Part shown: piece after piece, positions 1 to 8,708 of the stretch
How positions within the stretch are numbered: the stretch's first letter is position 1
Layout of the letters: every line of letters starts with the position of its first letter
Assembly: GCF_902809845.1 (NCBI RefSeq)
Contig: NZ_CADDWI010000012.1
Location: 214,634-278,633, forward strand
DNA from: Chelativorans sp. Marseille-P2723
GTDB taxonomy: Bacteria; Pseudomonadota; Alphaproteobacteria; Rhizobiales; Rhizobiaceae
Reading direction: 5' to 3'
Length of the DNA stretch: 64,000 nucleotides
The notes under the pieces: model-generated
What the model saw: the letters and a program-made list of their open reading frames with translations, nothing else
What the model was told of the DNA's origin: nothing
Databases searched by the model: none
Translations under genes and position numbers: made by a program

Positions 1-1
1 G

Positions 2-1462
2 TCATCGGTGCCCCTCACCCTGTGCCACCATATCGGCGCCGATGCGCTTCTTTTCCTTCAGCGCGACCGAGGGCTCGCGGGTAGAGATCAGCCCCCGCGG
101 CCTCCACACCATGATGAACACCATGGCCAAGCCGAAGATCAGCATCCTGTACTGCACCGGATCGAACCCCGGCCCGAAAATGTGGGTAAGGAAGCCGATA
201 TTGCGCAGCATCTCGATACCCCCGATCATTACGATGGAGGCGATGACCACGCCGATCTGCGAGCCAAGTCCGCCCAGAACAACAATGGCGAGGATCATTG
301 CCGATTCGATGAAGGTGAAGCTTTCCGGCGAGATGAAGCCCTGACGCGCGGCAAAGAAGGAGCCCGCAAAGCCGCCGAACATGGCTCCAATGGCAAAGGC
401 CGTAAGCTTGGTGTTCCGGGTGTTGATGCCAAGCGAACGGCACGCAATCTCATCCTCGCGAAGCGCCTCCCAGGCCCTTCCAATGGGCAGCTTTCTCAGC
501 CTGATCGTCACGAGATTGGTAACGAGAGCAAGTGCCAGGATGATGTAGTAGAAGAAGATGATCCTGTGAACCGGACTGTAACTGAGGCCGAAAACATCCG
601 CAAAGCCCCCTTCCCCGCGCGTAAACTCGATGCCGAACAGTGTCGGGCGCGGAACGCCGGAAATTCCGTTTGGCCCACCGGTAAATTCATACCAGTTCAG
701 CAGAATGATGCGGATGATCTCGCCGAAGGCAAGCGTGACGATAGCCAGATAATCTCCGCGCAGACGCAGCACGGGAAAACCGAGAATGAGACCCCAGAAG
801 GCGGCTAGCAGACCGGCCAAGGGAAGTGCAATCCAGAAACCGATGAAATCGAAATAGGTAGCAAGCAGCGCGAAGGAATAAGCGCCAACGGCATAGAAGG
901 CCACATATCCGAGATCCAGAAGACCTGCCAGCCCGACCACGATATTCAGCCCCCAGCCGAGCATGACGTACGTCATGATCAGGATGGCCAGATCGATGAA
1001 CTGCCTGTCCCGCCCAGGAAAGAAGGTGGTGAAGAAGAACGGCAGCACCAGCGCGAACAGGAGTAGCGCGCGGGCCAGCCACTTGCCTAAGCCAGGCACT
1101 GCAATTCCTGAAAGCCGCGCGCCCAGCACCTGGGTTACGGGCCTGGCTGCCCTGAACACGAAGAGATTGAGCGCCAATCTGGCGGCGAACACGACGAGCA
1201 TGGCCGTAAACCATGCGCCCCAGCGAGTGCGAAGGTCGAGCCCGCCGGGAGCGATGTCGGCACGCAATCCGATGAAGAAGAAGCCAAGAACACCAGCCAG
1301 AAAAGCCGCTATGGCAGCGTCGCGCAAAGAGGCCGCAAGGCCATTTTCAGCCCGTTCTGCGGAAGGCACCCTGGCGCTCGATGCGTCCCTTCCCAGCGCT
1401 TCCACCTGGGCGTCGGCAGGCTTTTGTGCGGAAGGAGGGATAACTGTCTGCGAACTGGCCAT
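2..1462 (-). CDS. livM: branched-chain amino-acid ABC transporter permease LivM
   Basis: Inner-membrane permease of a LIV-type ABC importer, expected to pair with LivH and with LivF/LivG ATPases that would lie beyond the window edge. The 486-residue product has a hydrophilic N-terminal extension of about 50 residues, then roughly ten hydrophobic segments. The family core with GLNIVVGLAGLLDLGY follows at about residues 170-190. The length exceeds the usual 320-430 residues because of the N-terminal extension, which E. coli-type LivM proteins also show in part. The start codon overlaps the livH stop by one base (TGATG), so the two are translationally coupled. The stop codon lies at bases 2-4, so the gene is complete. 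The substrate is inferred from family only; the hydroxyproline epimerase upstream makes an imino-acid substrate possible. Confidence 0.9.
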   Translation of the reverse strand: MASSQTVIPPSAQKPADAQVEALGRDASSARVPSAERAENGLAASLRDAAIAAFLAGVLGFFFIGLRADIAPGGLDLRTRWGAWFTAMLVVFAARLALNLFVFRAARPVTQVLGARLSGIAVPGLGKWLARALLLFALVLPFFFTTFFPGRDRQFIDLAILIMTYVMLGWGLNIVVGLAGLLDLGYVAFYAVGAYSFALLATYFDFIGFWIALPLAGLLAAFWGLILGFPVLRLRGDYLAIVTLAFGEIIRIILLNWYEFTGGPNGISGVPRPTLFGIEFTRGEGGFADVFGLSYSPVHRIIFFYYIILALALVTNLVTIRLRKLPIGRAWEALREDEIACRSLGINTRNTKLTAFAIGAMFGGFAGSFFAARQGFISPESFTFIESAMILAIVVLGGLGSQIGVVIASIVMIGGIEMLRNIGFLTHIFGPGFDPVQYRMLIFGLAMVFIMVWRPRGLISTREPSVALKEKKRIGADMVAQGEGHR

Positions 1463-2391
1463 CAGACCTTCTCCACTTCAGGTCTGCCCAAAAGTCCTGA
1501 CGGTAGGAAGATGAGTACGATCGCGAGAATGGAGAACGCGGCTACATCCTTGTATTCGATGGAAAAATAGGCCGACCAGAACACCTCTATGAGGCCGATC
1601 AGCAGCCCGCCGAGCATGGCGCCGGGCAGCGAGCCAATGCCGCCAAGCACCGCAGCGGTGAACGCCTTTATGCCCGCGAGAAAACCGATATAGAAGTCAA
1701 TGACTCCATAAAGCAGCAGGAACATCAGGCCCGCCACTGCCGCTAATGCGGCACCCAGGATGAAGGTGAGCGAGATCGTCTGATCCACATCCACCCCCAG
1801 GAGCGCCGCCATTTTGCTGTCCTGCTCGCAGGCGCGCTGGGCGCGCCCGAGTGCCGTCCGGGTGATCAGCAGCGTGAAGATCGTCATCAGCACGACGGTT
1901 GTGACCACAATGATGATCTGCATGTAGGAAAGCTGTACGACGATGGTGCCAGCGTCTGTGTTCCCCTCCAGCAAGGTGATGCCTCCCCGGATCTGCGGCG
2001 GCAAAGGCTTCACACGTGCGCCCTGGGTGATCTGCACGAAGTTCTGCAGAACGATTGACATGCCGATTGCGGTGATGAGAGGCGCCAGCCGGAACGAACC
2101 GCGCAGGGGCCGGTAAGCTAGACGCTCCACCGTCCAACCCCAGACCGAGGTGAACAGCATTGCCACGATGACCACGATCAGGAGCACAACCGGCAGAAAG
2201 GCGAACCCGAGCACCGTTGTCAGCACCAGGAACACGGCAAGGGATATGAAGGCCCCGATCATGAAAATGTCGCCATGGGCGAAATTGATCATGCCGATGA
2301 TGCCGTAGACCATCGTATAGCCGATAGCGATCAGCCCATAGATGGACCCCAGCGTCAGCCCATTGATAAGCTGCTGGAGAAAATACTCCAT
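1462..2391 (-). CDS. livH: branched-chain amino-acid ABC transporter permease LivH
   Basis: Second permease subunit of the same LIV-type importer. The 309-residue product opens with MEYFLQQLINGLTLGSIY, the classic LivH N-terminus (family knowledge). It continues with GYTMVYGIIGMINFAHGD and about eight membrane segments. I place the start at the ATG at 2391, which has a GGGGAG box about 11 bases upstream, rather than the in-frame GTG four codons earlier. It overlaps livM by one base. The 273-base gap to the epimerase gene upstream probably holds the operon promoter. Confidence 0.9.
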   Translation of the reverse strand: MEYFLQQLINGLTLGSIYGLIAIGYTMVYGIIGMINFAHGDIFMIGAFISLAVFLVLTTVLGFAFLPVVLLIVVIVAMLFTSVWGWTVERLAYRPLRGSFRLAPLITAIGMSIVLQNFVQITQGARVKPLPPQIRGGITLLEGNTDAGTIVVQLSYMQIIIVVTTVVLMTIFTLLITRTALGRAQRACEQDSKMAALLGVDVDQTISLTFILGAALAAVAGLMFLLLYGVIDFYIGFLAGIKAFTAAVLGGIGSLPGAMLGGLLIGLIEVFWSAYFSIEYKDVAAFSILAIVLIFLPSGLLGRPEVEKV

Positions 2392-2664
2392 ATTCCGATA
2401 CACTCCCCGGCCCGTCCTTTTCTGGACGCGCCGCTAATTTCGTTCCCCGGCTGATCGGGAGGCGAACTTGCCGCTTCTCCGTCAACCTTATTTGTTTTCC
2501 TGCCGCCAGGCAGAAGCCACGCGGTAGCAGACTGGCACTCTGCAATTTCCTCTGCACGAACGCCAGATTTTTTCGCGGCACTTAGAAAATTTTTGTGCCT
2601 GACATGAAGTGACGCATCCGACGCATAAGGAAGGATCGTGTGTTGAGGATTGCCCTCATGCTGC

Positions 2665-3666
2665 TCAGCGCACCGTAAACCCATGCACAAACGGATCCCG
2701 ATCATCCATGATGATCGTGTTCAGGCCGGTCATCCTGGCCCAGCCGCTAATGGAAGGTATGATGGCGGGCCGCCCGGCCACTTCCGCCGTACGCTCCACG
2801 CGTCCGTTGAAAAGCGAGCCAATGACGGACTCGTGTACGAACGCCTCACCTGGCTTCAGCCTGCCCTTAGCGTGCAGTTGCGCCATGCGCGCTGATGTGC
2901 CGGTACCGCAGGGAGAACGGTCAATAGCCTTTTCGCCATAAAATACCGCGTTGCGCGCATGCGCTTCAGAGGCCACAGGCGCGCCAGTCCAGAGAATATG
3001 GGTGAGCCCTCGAATGTTCGGTTGTTCGGGATGAACGAACTCATATCGTGCATTCAGGCGTTCGCGCAGCACAGGGCTCCAGCGCACAAGATCTGCAACG
3101 GTGTGATCGGCCATGTCACGATAGTTCTCCTGCGGCTCGACAATTGCGTAGAAATTGCCGCCATAGGCCACGTCCACACGTAGCAACCCCAGTTCCGGGC
3201 AAGTGACCTCCAGGCCCTCCGAATGGAGGAAGGATGGCACATTGGTAATACGCACTTCCTCGACATACTGGCCTTCCTTGCGATACTCGGCTGTCACGAG
3301 GCCTGCCGGCGTATCAAGGCGGAGCACACCTTGCCTCGCGGGCCGCACCAGCCCCTGTTCGAGGGCAAAGGTGACGGTGCCGATTGTGCCGTGTCCGCAC
3401 ATGGGCAGGCATCCCGACGTCTCGATGAAAAGAATTGCCACATCGCAATCGTTTCGGGTCGGCGGGTGGAGGATGGAGCCTGACATCATATCGTGGCCGC
3501 GAGGCTCAAACATGAGGCCGGTGCGGATCCAGTCATAGTCTCTGACGAAATGCTTCAGCCTTTCCAGCATGGTGGAGCCTTCAAGCTGCGGGCCGCCCCC
3601 AACGACGAGGCGCACGGGATTCCCGCAGGTGTGACCGTCGATGCAGAAAAATGTGTGCCTCGCCAT
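2665..3666 (-). CDS. 4-hydroxyproline 2-epimerase (proline racemase family)
   Basis: Predicted cofactor-independent epimerase that interconverts trans-4-hydroxy-L-proline and cis-4-hydroxy-D-proline, the entry step of hydroxyproline catabolism. The 333-residue product carries both catalytic cysteines of the family: Cys90 in MCGHGTIG and Cys253 in DRSPCGTGTSA. Trans-3-hydroxyproline dehydratases of the same family have Thr at the second position, so two Cys point to an epimerase. Proline racemase is the main alternative and cannot be separated by eye. The ATG has a GAGGTAA box upstream. It lies upstream of livHM on the same strand, and a GntR regulator sits on the other side of a dead transposase. 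Other hydroxyproline catabolic genes are not in the window. Confidence 0.85.
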   Translation of the reverse strand: MARHTFFCIDGHTCGNPVRLVVGGGPQLEGSTMLERLKHFVRDYDWIRTGLMFEPRGHDMMSGSILHPPTRNDCDVAILFIETSGCLPMCGHGTIGTVTFALEQGLVRPARQGVLRLDTPAGLVTAEYRKEGQYVEEVRITNVPSFLHSEGLEVTCPELGLLRVDVAYGGNFYAIVEPQENYRDMADHTVADLVRWSPVLRERLNARYEFVHPEQPNIRGLTHILWTGAPVASEAHARNAVFYGEKAIDRSPCGTGTSARMAQLHAKGRLKPGEAFVHESVIGSLFNGRVERTAEVAGRPAIIPSISGWARMTGLNTIIMDDRDPFVHGFTVR

Positions 3667-3886
3667 GGGTATTACCTCTTTGACGTCTCGCTTCGAAACG
3701 GTGCGGGCTGCAACGAACCGCCGGCGAGGCGGCTCTCTCCCACCGCACGTGCTAAACTGGCGGTATAATGGTCAGTTAGCGAGCAGGTAGCGTTCGCATG
3801 CGCGTACTAGTTTGCATGCTGGACCAATTTACGCGCAAGAGCATTTTTCATTTAGAGCATTTCCGCGTTTATGAAGCGATTGTGAT

Positions 3887-4325
3887 ATGACGTTTGCGTC
3901 GCGGACCGGCGTACCGCACGGCCGCTGGAAGACCACGAACCTTTACCCTGCGCTGCGGCTTGCGGGCATGACCGCGCGCTTTGTCTATGGCGGCGCGAAT
4001 CCTCGGCAACTGTTCCTGGCCTAAGCCGAGCAAGTGCGGGTTCCCACCTTGTCGCCCGGCGACAGCGTCGCGATGAACAACCTGTCGGCCCAAAAAGCCG
4101 CAGGCATGCGGGAGGCGATCAAGACGGCTGGCGCCCGCCTTCTTACCTGCCGCCTTAAAGGCCCCGATTTCAATCCCACCGAGAACGCTTTTGCCAAGCT
4201 CAAGCGCTGCAATGCGCAAGGGCCGGAAACGACAATCGGCTCGGCCGACGTCTTCCCGATCCTCGACCTCTTCACTCCCGCCGAATGCACAAGTACTTCA
4301 AGGCAGCCGGATATCACCCCATACC
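3887..4325 (+). pseudogene. IS630-family transposase remnant
   Basis: Decayed C-terminal half of an IS630-type DDE transposase. The reading frame from 3887 gives HGRWKTTNLYPALRLAGMTA, matching the region before the second catalytic Asp in the intact IS630 copy at 27,285-28,233. A TAA at 4022-4024 replaces the expected Tyr. The same frame then continues through LSPGDSVAMNNLSAQKA, where the catalytic Asp of VMDNLGSHK has become Asn, and on to FNPTENAFAKLKRC. The final segment, MHKYFKAAGY, is in another frame, so there is also a frameshift near 4285. With one stop, one shift and a lost catalytic residue it cannot be active. The N-terminal half is missing. Confidence 0.8.
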
Positions 4326-4759
4326 AAACAGGATGTGGTCCAGGTTCAGACTCCAGTGCCCGTCAATCCGGTCTTCGGACGAGCGCGCCGCCACTGCGGC
4401 AAGGGTAAAGCTGCCTCCGCCAAAGGAAGCCAACATCAACATGAGGCGACCGTGCAGCTATCCTCGTTGGCCAAGCTCGCCCCCGGGTTAGGCGCGCTTG
4501 CGGCAGCCACAACTTCCGCCGATCTACGTCGGCTAAGTCGTACTGCCCCAGCTACCGCAACGTGCCGACGCGGCGGTGCGCAAGTGCAAACGCACAGGCG
4601 AAGGTACAGCAAAATAAGGGTCGGATGCGCAACGAGCGACGGTTCGCCGTCTCCTTATGCTAATATATTAGCGGCATATGAGGCAGCCAAAATGATGTGG
4701 CTAATAACCAATTGAATTGATATATCAGCAAAATATCAGACTTAGTTTCATATAATTGT
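4326..4759. other. non-coding stretch between dead transposase and gntR
   Basis: No gene with recognisable homology was found on either strand. The first 280 bases are GC-rich and may be further decayed mobile-element DNA. From about 4650 the composition becomes strongly AT-rich with several TATA-like runs, consistent with promoter DNA for the GntR gene that follows. No clear terminator or operator palindrome was seen. Confidence 0.4.
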
Positions 4760-4765
4760 TTGCAA

Positions 4766-5401
4766 ATGATGGTACCTGAATCCGACGCTGGGAAGGCCTA
4801 CAAGATCCTGGAGAGACTGGTGGTGACGCTGGAGCTAGCTCCGGGACGCCAGATGACGGAGGGGGCGCTGATCAGGTGCGTCGGCCTGGGCCGGACGCCG
4901 GTTCGCGAGGCGATTCAACGCCTTGCTTGGCAAGGATTTTTGCATGTGCACCCGCGAGCGGGTCTTTCGGTGGCGCCGCTGGAGAGGGCCGACTGGCTGA
5001 AGGTGATCGAAGCACGGCATGGCGCTGAGATCGTGCTGGCGCGGTCTGCCGCTCGCTTCGCATCCGAAAACCTCCTCTCCCAATTCCGGGATGCTGCGCT
5101 CTGGATGGAGGATGCCGTGCTTTCCGGAAGCGTCATCGCCTTCCTCGATGCCGATAAACTGCTCGACGAGGCGCTCGCGGCCGCAGCGGAAAATCCTTAC
5201 GCGGCCCGGCTGGTCGCACCACTACAGACCCATAGCCGCCGCTTCTGGTTCCGCTATCAGTCAACCAATGGGCTACCCCGCGTTGCCGAGCAGCACGTAC
5301 GACTTATCCGGGCTTTTCTCAATCGCGATGAGGAAGAAGCAGCCCGGGAGGCGGACGCTCTTATGCAGCTGCTGCGAAAGTTTGCAGAGGCGGTCCGCTG
5401 A
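4766..5401 (+). CDS. GntR-family transcriptional regulator (FCD type)
   Basis: DNA-binding regulator of about 211 residues. An N-terminal winged helix-turn-helix covers roughly residues 12-75, including GRTPVREAIQRLAWQGFLHV, the recognition-helix signature of the FadR/VanR branch. An all-helical C-terminal FCD ligand-binding domain follows. I chose the ATG at 4766; a TTG lies two codons upstream and a second ATG directly follows. FCD regulators usually sense organic or amino acids and control adjacent catabolic genes. The candidate targets are the hydroxyproline epimerase and livHM on the far side of the dead transposase. This assignment is inference. Confidence 0.85.
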   Translation: MMVPESDAGKAYKILERLVVTLELAPGRQMTEGALIRCVGLGRTPVREAIQRLAWQGFLHVHPRAGLSVAPLERADWLKVIEARHGAEIVLARSAARFASENLLSQFRDAALWMEDAVLSGSVIAFLDADKLLDEALAAAAENPYAARLVAPLQTHSRRFWFRYQSTNGLPRVAEQHVRLIRAFLNRDEEEAAREADALMQLLRKFAEAVR

Positions 5402-5438
5402 ACTGGGAAAGACACAATGCCAAGCAAAGCGGCGGATG

Positions 5439-5756
5439 TCAGACGCCCTGTCCCGCAAGCGTAGCGAAATTGTCATCCCACCCTTCGCCCGCAGCAACGA
5501 TGCAACTCGTGCCATGAATGTCAGTGGTGAGTATTGTCCAGCTCCCCTGCTCTGAAGCGAAAACTTCCATTACCGCCTGCTCTCCGAGCAGGCCGACAGC
5601 CTTCTGGTCCTCATTATACTGGGACCCCAATTGGGCAACCAGATCATCCCTTGGGGCGCAAACATCGCTCTGAGTGGTCGCCTGTTCAGTGCCGTTGAAC
5701 AATGCGACGGCGGCAAGTGCCATCAGACCAAGACCATTGCGCATAGCCTTCATCAT
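5439..5756 (-). CDS. small secreted protein of unknown function
   Basis: A 105-residue product with a typical Sec signal peptide (basic MMKAMR, then a hydrophobic stretch to about residue 24). The mature part is small and acidic with two cysteines, in SDVCAPRDD and GTSCIVAAGEGW, likely forming one periplasmic disulfide. The motif combination of an N-terminal Cys, a GLL-x2-QAVMEVF segment and a C-terminal GTSC is one I associate with unnamed alphaproteobacterial proteins, but no function is known to me. The start at 5756 has a GGAGGT box six bases upstream. It is convergent with the gntR gene. Confidence 0.65.
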   Translation of the reverse strand: MMKAMRNGLGLMALAAVALFNGTEQATTQSDVCAPRDDLVAQLGSQYNEDQKAVGLLGEQAVMEVFASEQGSWTILTTDIHGTSCIVAAGEGWDDNFATLAGQGV

Positions 5757-5927
5757 GTCTCTACCTCCTGCCGCCGTTCGTAGTCTTCGCACGTCACGGC
5801 GACGCGTTTTCTTCTGCGCTTCTTGCGCTTGTTTCGAAAACCTTAACGGACAGAGAGCAGAAGCTGTTCCATGGCAGCGGCGTAAAAACCTGGAGGGGAA
5901 AGGAGGTCACGTTCCCACAAACGCAAA

Positions 5928-5956
5928 GAAGCCCTCCCCGTTGAGGGAAGGGCTTC
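5928..5956 (-). terminator. rho-independent terminator after mmsA
   Basis: A perfect or near-perfect hairpin with arms GAAGCCCTTCCC and GGGAGGGCTTC (minus-strand sense) and a short loop lies 20 bases past the mmsA stop. A short T-containing stretch (TTCTTTGCG) follows on the minus strand. The position and structure fit termination of mmsA transcription. Confidence 0.75.
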
Positions 5957-5976
5957 AAGGCAGACCGCACCCTAAA

Positions 5977-7473
5977 TTATCGCATGGTGGGGATAACGAA
6001 CTCCGCGCCATCCTTGATGCCGGAGGGCCAGCGCGAGGTGACGGTCTTCGTCTTCGTATAGAAGCGGAAGGCATCGTGCCCATGCTGGTTCAGGTCCCCG
6101 AATGCCGAAGCTTTCCAGCCGCCAAAAGTGTAATAGGCGATCGGCACCGGAATAGGCACGTTCACACCGACCATCCCGACATTAACCCGCGCTGCGAAAT
6201 CACGGGCAGCGTCCCCGTCGCGAGTGAAGATAGCAACACCATTGCCATATTCATGCTCATTCGGCAGCCGCAGCGCCTCTTCATAGGTGTCGGCGCGTAC
6301 GATGGATAGAACCGGCCCGAAAATCTCCTCGTTGTAGATGCGCATATGCGGCTTCACGTCATCGAAGAGACAGCCTCCCATGTAGAAGCCGTTCTCATAT
6401 CCCTGCATCTTGAAGTCCCGGCCATCTACAAGAAGCTTCGCGCCTTCCTCGACCCCGAGATCGACATAGCTCTTGACGCGCTCCAGCGCCTCCCTGGTAA
6501 CGAGCGGGCCAAAGTCTGCGCCCGCGTCGGTGGAAGGCCCCACCTTCAGGCTTTCCACGCGTGGTAGCAGCCGCTCCACAAGACGGTCGCCCGTTTCCTT
6601 GCCGACCGGCACTGCCACCGAGACGGCCATGCAGCGCTCGCCGGCCGAACCGTATCCGGCACCGATCAGAGCATCCACTGTCTGATCCATATCGGCGTCG
6701 GGCATGATGATCAGGTGGTTCTTGGCGCCGCCGAAACACTGCGCCCGCTTGCCCGAGGCAGTGGCCCGGCTATAGATGTACTTCGCGATCGGGGTGGAGC
6801 CAACAAAGCCGACGGCCTTGATGTCAGGGTCGTCAAGAATGGCGTCAACGGCTTCCTTGTCACCGTTCACGACGTTCAGGACGCCCGCCGGAAGCCCGGC
6901 CTCCAGGAAGAGCTCGGCCAGCCTCATGGGAACGCTCGGATCGCGCTCGGAAGGCTTCAGAATGAAGGCGTTGCCGCAGGCCAGCGCAGGCGCGATCTTC
7001 CAGAGCGGGATCATGGCTGGAAAATTGAAGGGGGTGATGCCTGCCACCACTCCCAGCGGCTGGCGCATGGAATAGACATCGATGCCGGGACCGGCACCTT
7101 CCGTAAACTCGCCTTTCATCATGTGAGGTGCGCCGATGCACACCTCCACGACCTCGAGACCGCGCTGAATGTCACCCCTGGCATCGGGGATGGTCTTGCC
7201 ATGCTCGCGCGCCAGAAGTTCAGCCAACGCGTCATATTCCCGATGCACCAGTTCCAGAAACTTGATGAGCACGCGCACCCGCCGCTGCGGGTTGGTTGCA
7301 GCCCAGGCGGGCTGTGCAGCCAGCGCATTCTCCACCGCCTGCCGCACCTCCGCGCGGGACGCAAGCGCCACCCTGGCGCGGACGGAACCATCCATTGGCT
7401 GCATCACATCCTGGCTGCGCCCGCTGGTGCCGGCGATCCGGTTGCCGCCGATGAAATGTCCGATTTCCTCCAT
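5977..7473 (-). CDS. mmsA: methylmalonate-semialdehyde dehydrogenase (CoA-acylating)
   Basis: Aldehyde dehydrogenase of 498 residues that converts methylmalonate or malonate semialdehyde, with CoA and NAD+, to propionyl- or acetyl-CoA in valine or inositol catabolism. The family features are FNFPAMIPLWK near residue 150, the NAD-binding FVGSTPIAKYIY near 225, and the catalytic Cys near residue 281 in GSAGERCMAVS. The start ATG at 7473 has GGGAGAGG just upstream; an in-frame TTG five codons earlier is less likely. The gene is followed by a strong hairpin terminator and is divergent from a LysR-type gene, which is likely its regulator. Confidence 0.93.
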   Translation of the reverse strand: MEEIGHFIGGNRIAGTSGRSQDVMQPMDGSVRARVALASRAEVRQAVENALAAQPAWAATNPQRRVRVLIKFLELVHREYDALAELLAREHGKTIPDARGDIQRGLEVVEVCIGAPHMMKGEFTEGAGPGIDVYSMRQPLGVVAGITPFNFPAMIPLWKIAPALACGNAFILKPSERDPSVPMRLAELFLEAGLPAGVLNVVNGDKEAVDAILDDPDIKAVGFVGSTPIAKYIYSRATASGKRAQCFGGAKNHLIIMPDADMDQTVDALIGAGYGSAGERCMAVSVAVPVGKETGDRLVERLLPRVESLKVGPSTDAGADFGPLVTREALERVKSYVDLGVEEGAKLLVDGRDFKMQGYENGFYMGGCLFDDVKPHMRIYNEEIFGPVLSIVRADTYEEALRLPNEHEYGNGVAIFTRDGDAARDFAARVNVGMVGVNVPIPVPIAYYTFGGWKASAFGDLNQHGHDAFRFYTKTKTVTSRWPSGIKDGAEFVIPTMR

Positions 7474-7614
7474 GGAGGCCTCTCCCAAATCTAACTCTGA
7501 CCGATTGTCTCGCTGGAAGAGCGGGATTGCAACGCGAACAAAATCGAAGCCGTTGTGCAGTATTTCATTAACACCTAATCATGGAACTAGAAATTTGCAC
7601 ATGGAGGAGGCGTT

Positions 7615-8496
7615 TTGAACTGGGACGACATACGTGTGTTTCTGGCAGTAGCGCGGGCCGGGCAGATCCTGGGGGCGGCACGCCGCCTCGATCTCAACCA
7701 TGCGACGGTCTCCAGGCGGATTGCCGCACTGGAGCAGGCCATCGGGGCAAAGCTCTTCCGTAGGCTTACTACCGGCACCGAACTGACACGTGCCGGAGGA
7801 CGCCTTCTCGTCGTGGCCGAGCGGATGGAAGCCGACATGATTTCGGCGCGGGCCGAGATTGCAGATGAGGCAACGAAAGTTGCCGGAACTGTGCGGATCA
7901 GCGCCCCGGACGGGTTCGGAGTTGCCTTTCTCGCGCCCCGCCTGTGGCGGCTTTCCATGGCTCACCCGGAACTAACCCTGCAGCTCGTGCCGGTACCCCG
8001 CTCCTTCTCGCTTTCGCGACGGGAGGCGGATATCGCAATTACGGTGGATCGGCCGACCGAGGGTCGCCTGATCGCATCCAAGCTGGTGGATTACTCGCTT
8101 AAGCTTTACGCGTCCAAATCCTATGCGACTGTACACGGTCTACCAGAAGACGCTGCGGGACTGAGCCGCCATAGACTCGTCGGTTATGTTCCCGACCTCG
8201 TCATCAGCCCCTCCCTGGATTACGCGGATGAAGTGTCGCAGTCTTGGAGTGCCGCCTTCTCGGTTTCCGCGGCGATGGGACAGGTGGAAGCAGTTCGCGC
8301 CGGGGCTGGCATAGGCATCCTGCATACCTTCATCGCACGCAGCTATGACGATCTGTTGCCTGTGCCCTTTGCAAGGCCGATCCGGCGAAGCTACTGGCTT
8401 GTCTATCACGAATCAATGCGTCCCACCCGGCGCATTCAGGCTGCCGCCGCCTTCATCGGAGACCTTGTAGAAAAAGAAAAATCGATCTTTCTCTAG
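7615..8496 (+). CDS. LysR-family transcriptional regulator
   Basis: A 293-residue LysR-type regulator. The N-terminal helix-turn-helix (residues 1-60, with AARRLDLNHATVSRRIAALE) is followed by a type 2 periplasmic-binding-like effector domain. The gene starts with TTG behind a strong GGAGGAGG box, so the rare start codon is well supported. It is divergent from mmsA across a 141-base gap. In the LysR family that arrangement normally means the protein binds the shared intergenic region and controls the divergent gene. Its effector is unknown. Confidence 0.88.
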   Translation: MNWDDIRVFLAVARAGQILGAARRLDLNHATVSRRIAALEQAIGAKLFRRLTTGTELTRAGGRLLVVAERMEADMISARAEIADEATKVAGTVRISAPDGFGVAFLAPRLWRLSMAHPELTLQLVPVPRSFSLSRREADIAITVDRPTEGRLIASKLVDYSLKLYASKSYATVHGLPEDAAGLSRHRLVGYVPDLVISPSLDYADEVSQSWSAAFSVSAAMGQVEAVRAGAGIGILHTFIARSYDDLLPVPFARPIRRSYWLVYHESMRPTRRIQAAAAFIGDLVEKEKSIFL

Positions 8497-8708
8497 CCTT
8501 GCGGCAGCAAGCCGCAACCTGTGCCTCCTCCTCTATTCTGCAGCAAATTGCGCCCCTTTTCTGTGGCGATCATATTCTATGACACACCGTCTTCGAATTT
8601 TATGGATCCCGCCTCAACCTTTTCCAAGTCAGTGTATTGATTGCCCGCACCTCAGGGCAATACGCAGCGCTTCCCGCGTTCGCGTTGTAGATGTTTAAGC
8701 AGGATATT

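Noticed and set aside
8..808. Long plus-strand frame of 266 codons opposite livM
   Set aside because: It runs antisense to a clearly conserved permease, has no recognised motif and owes its length to high GC content.
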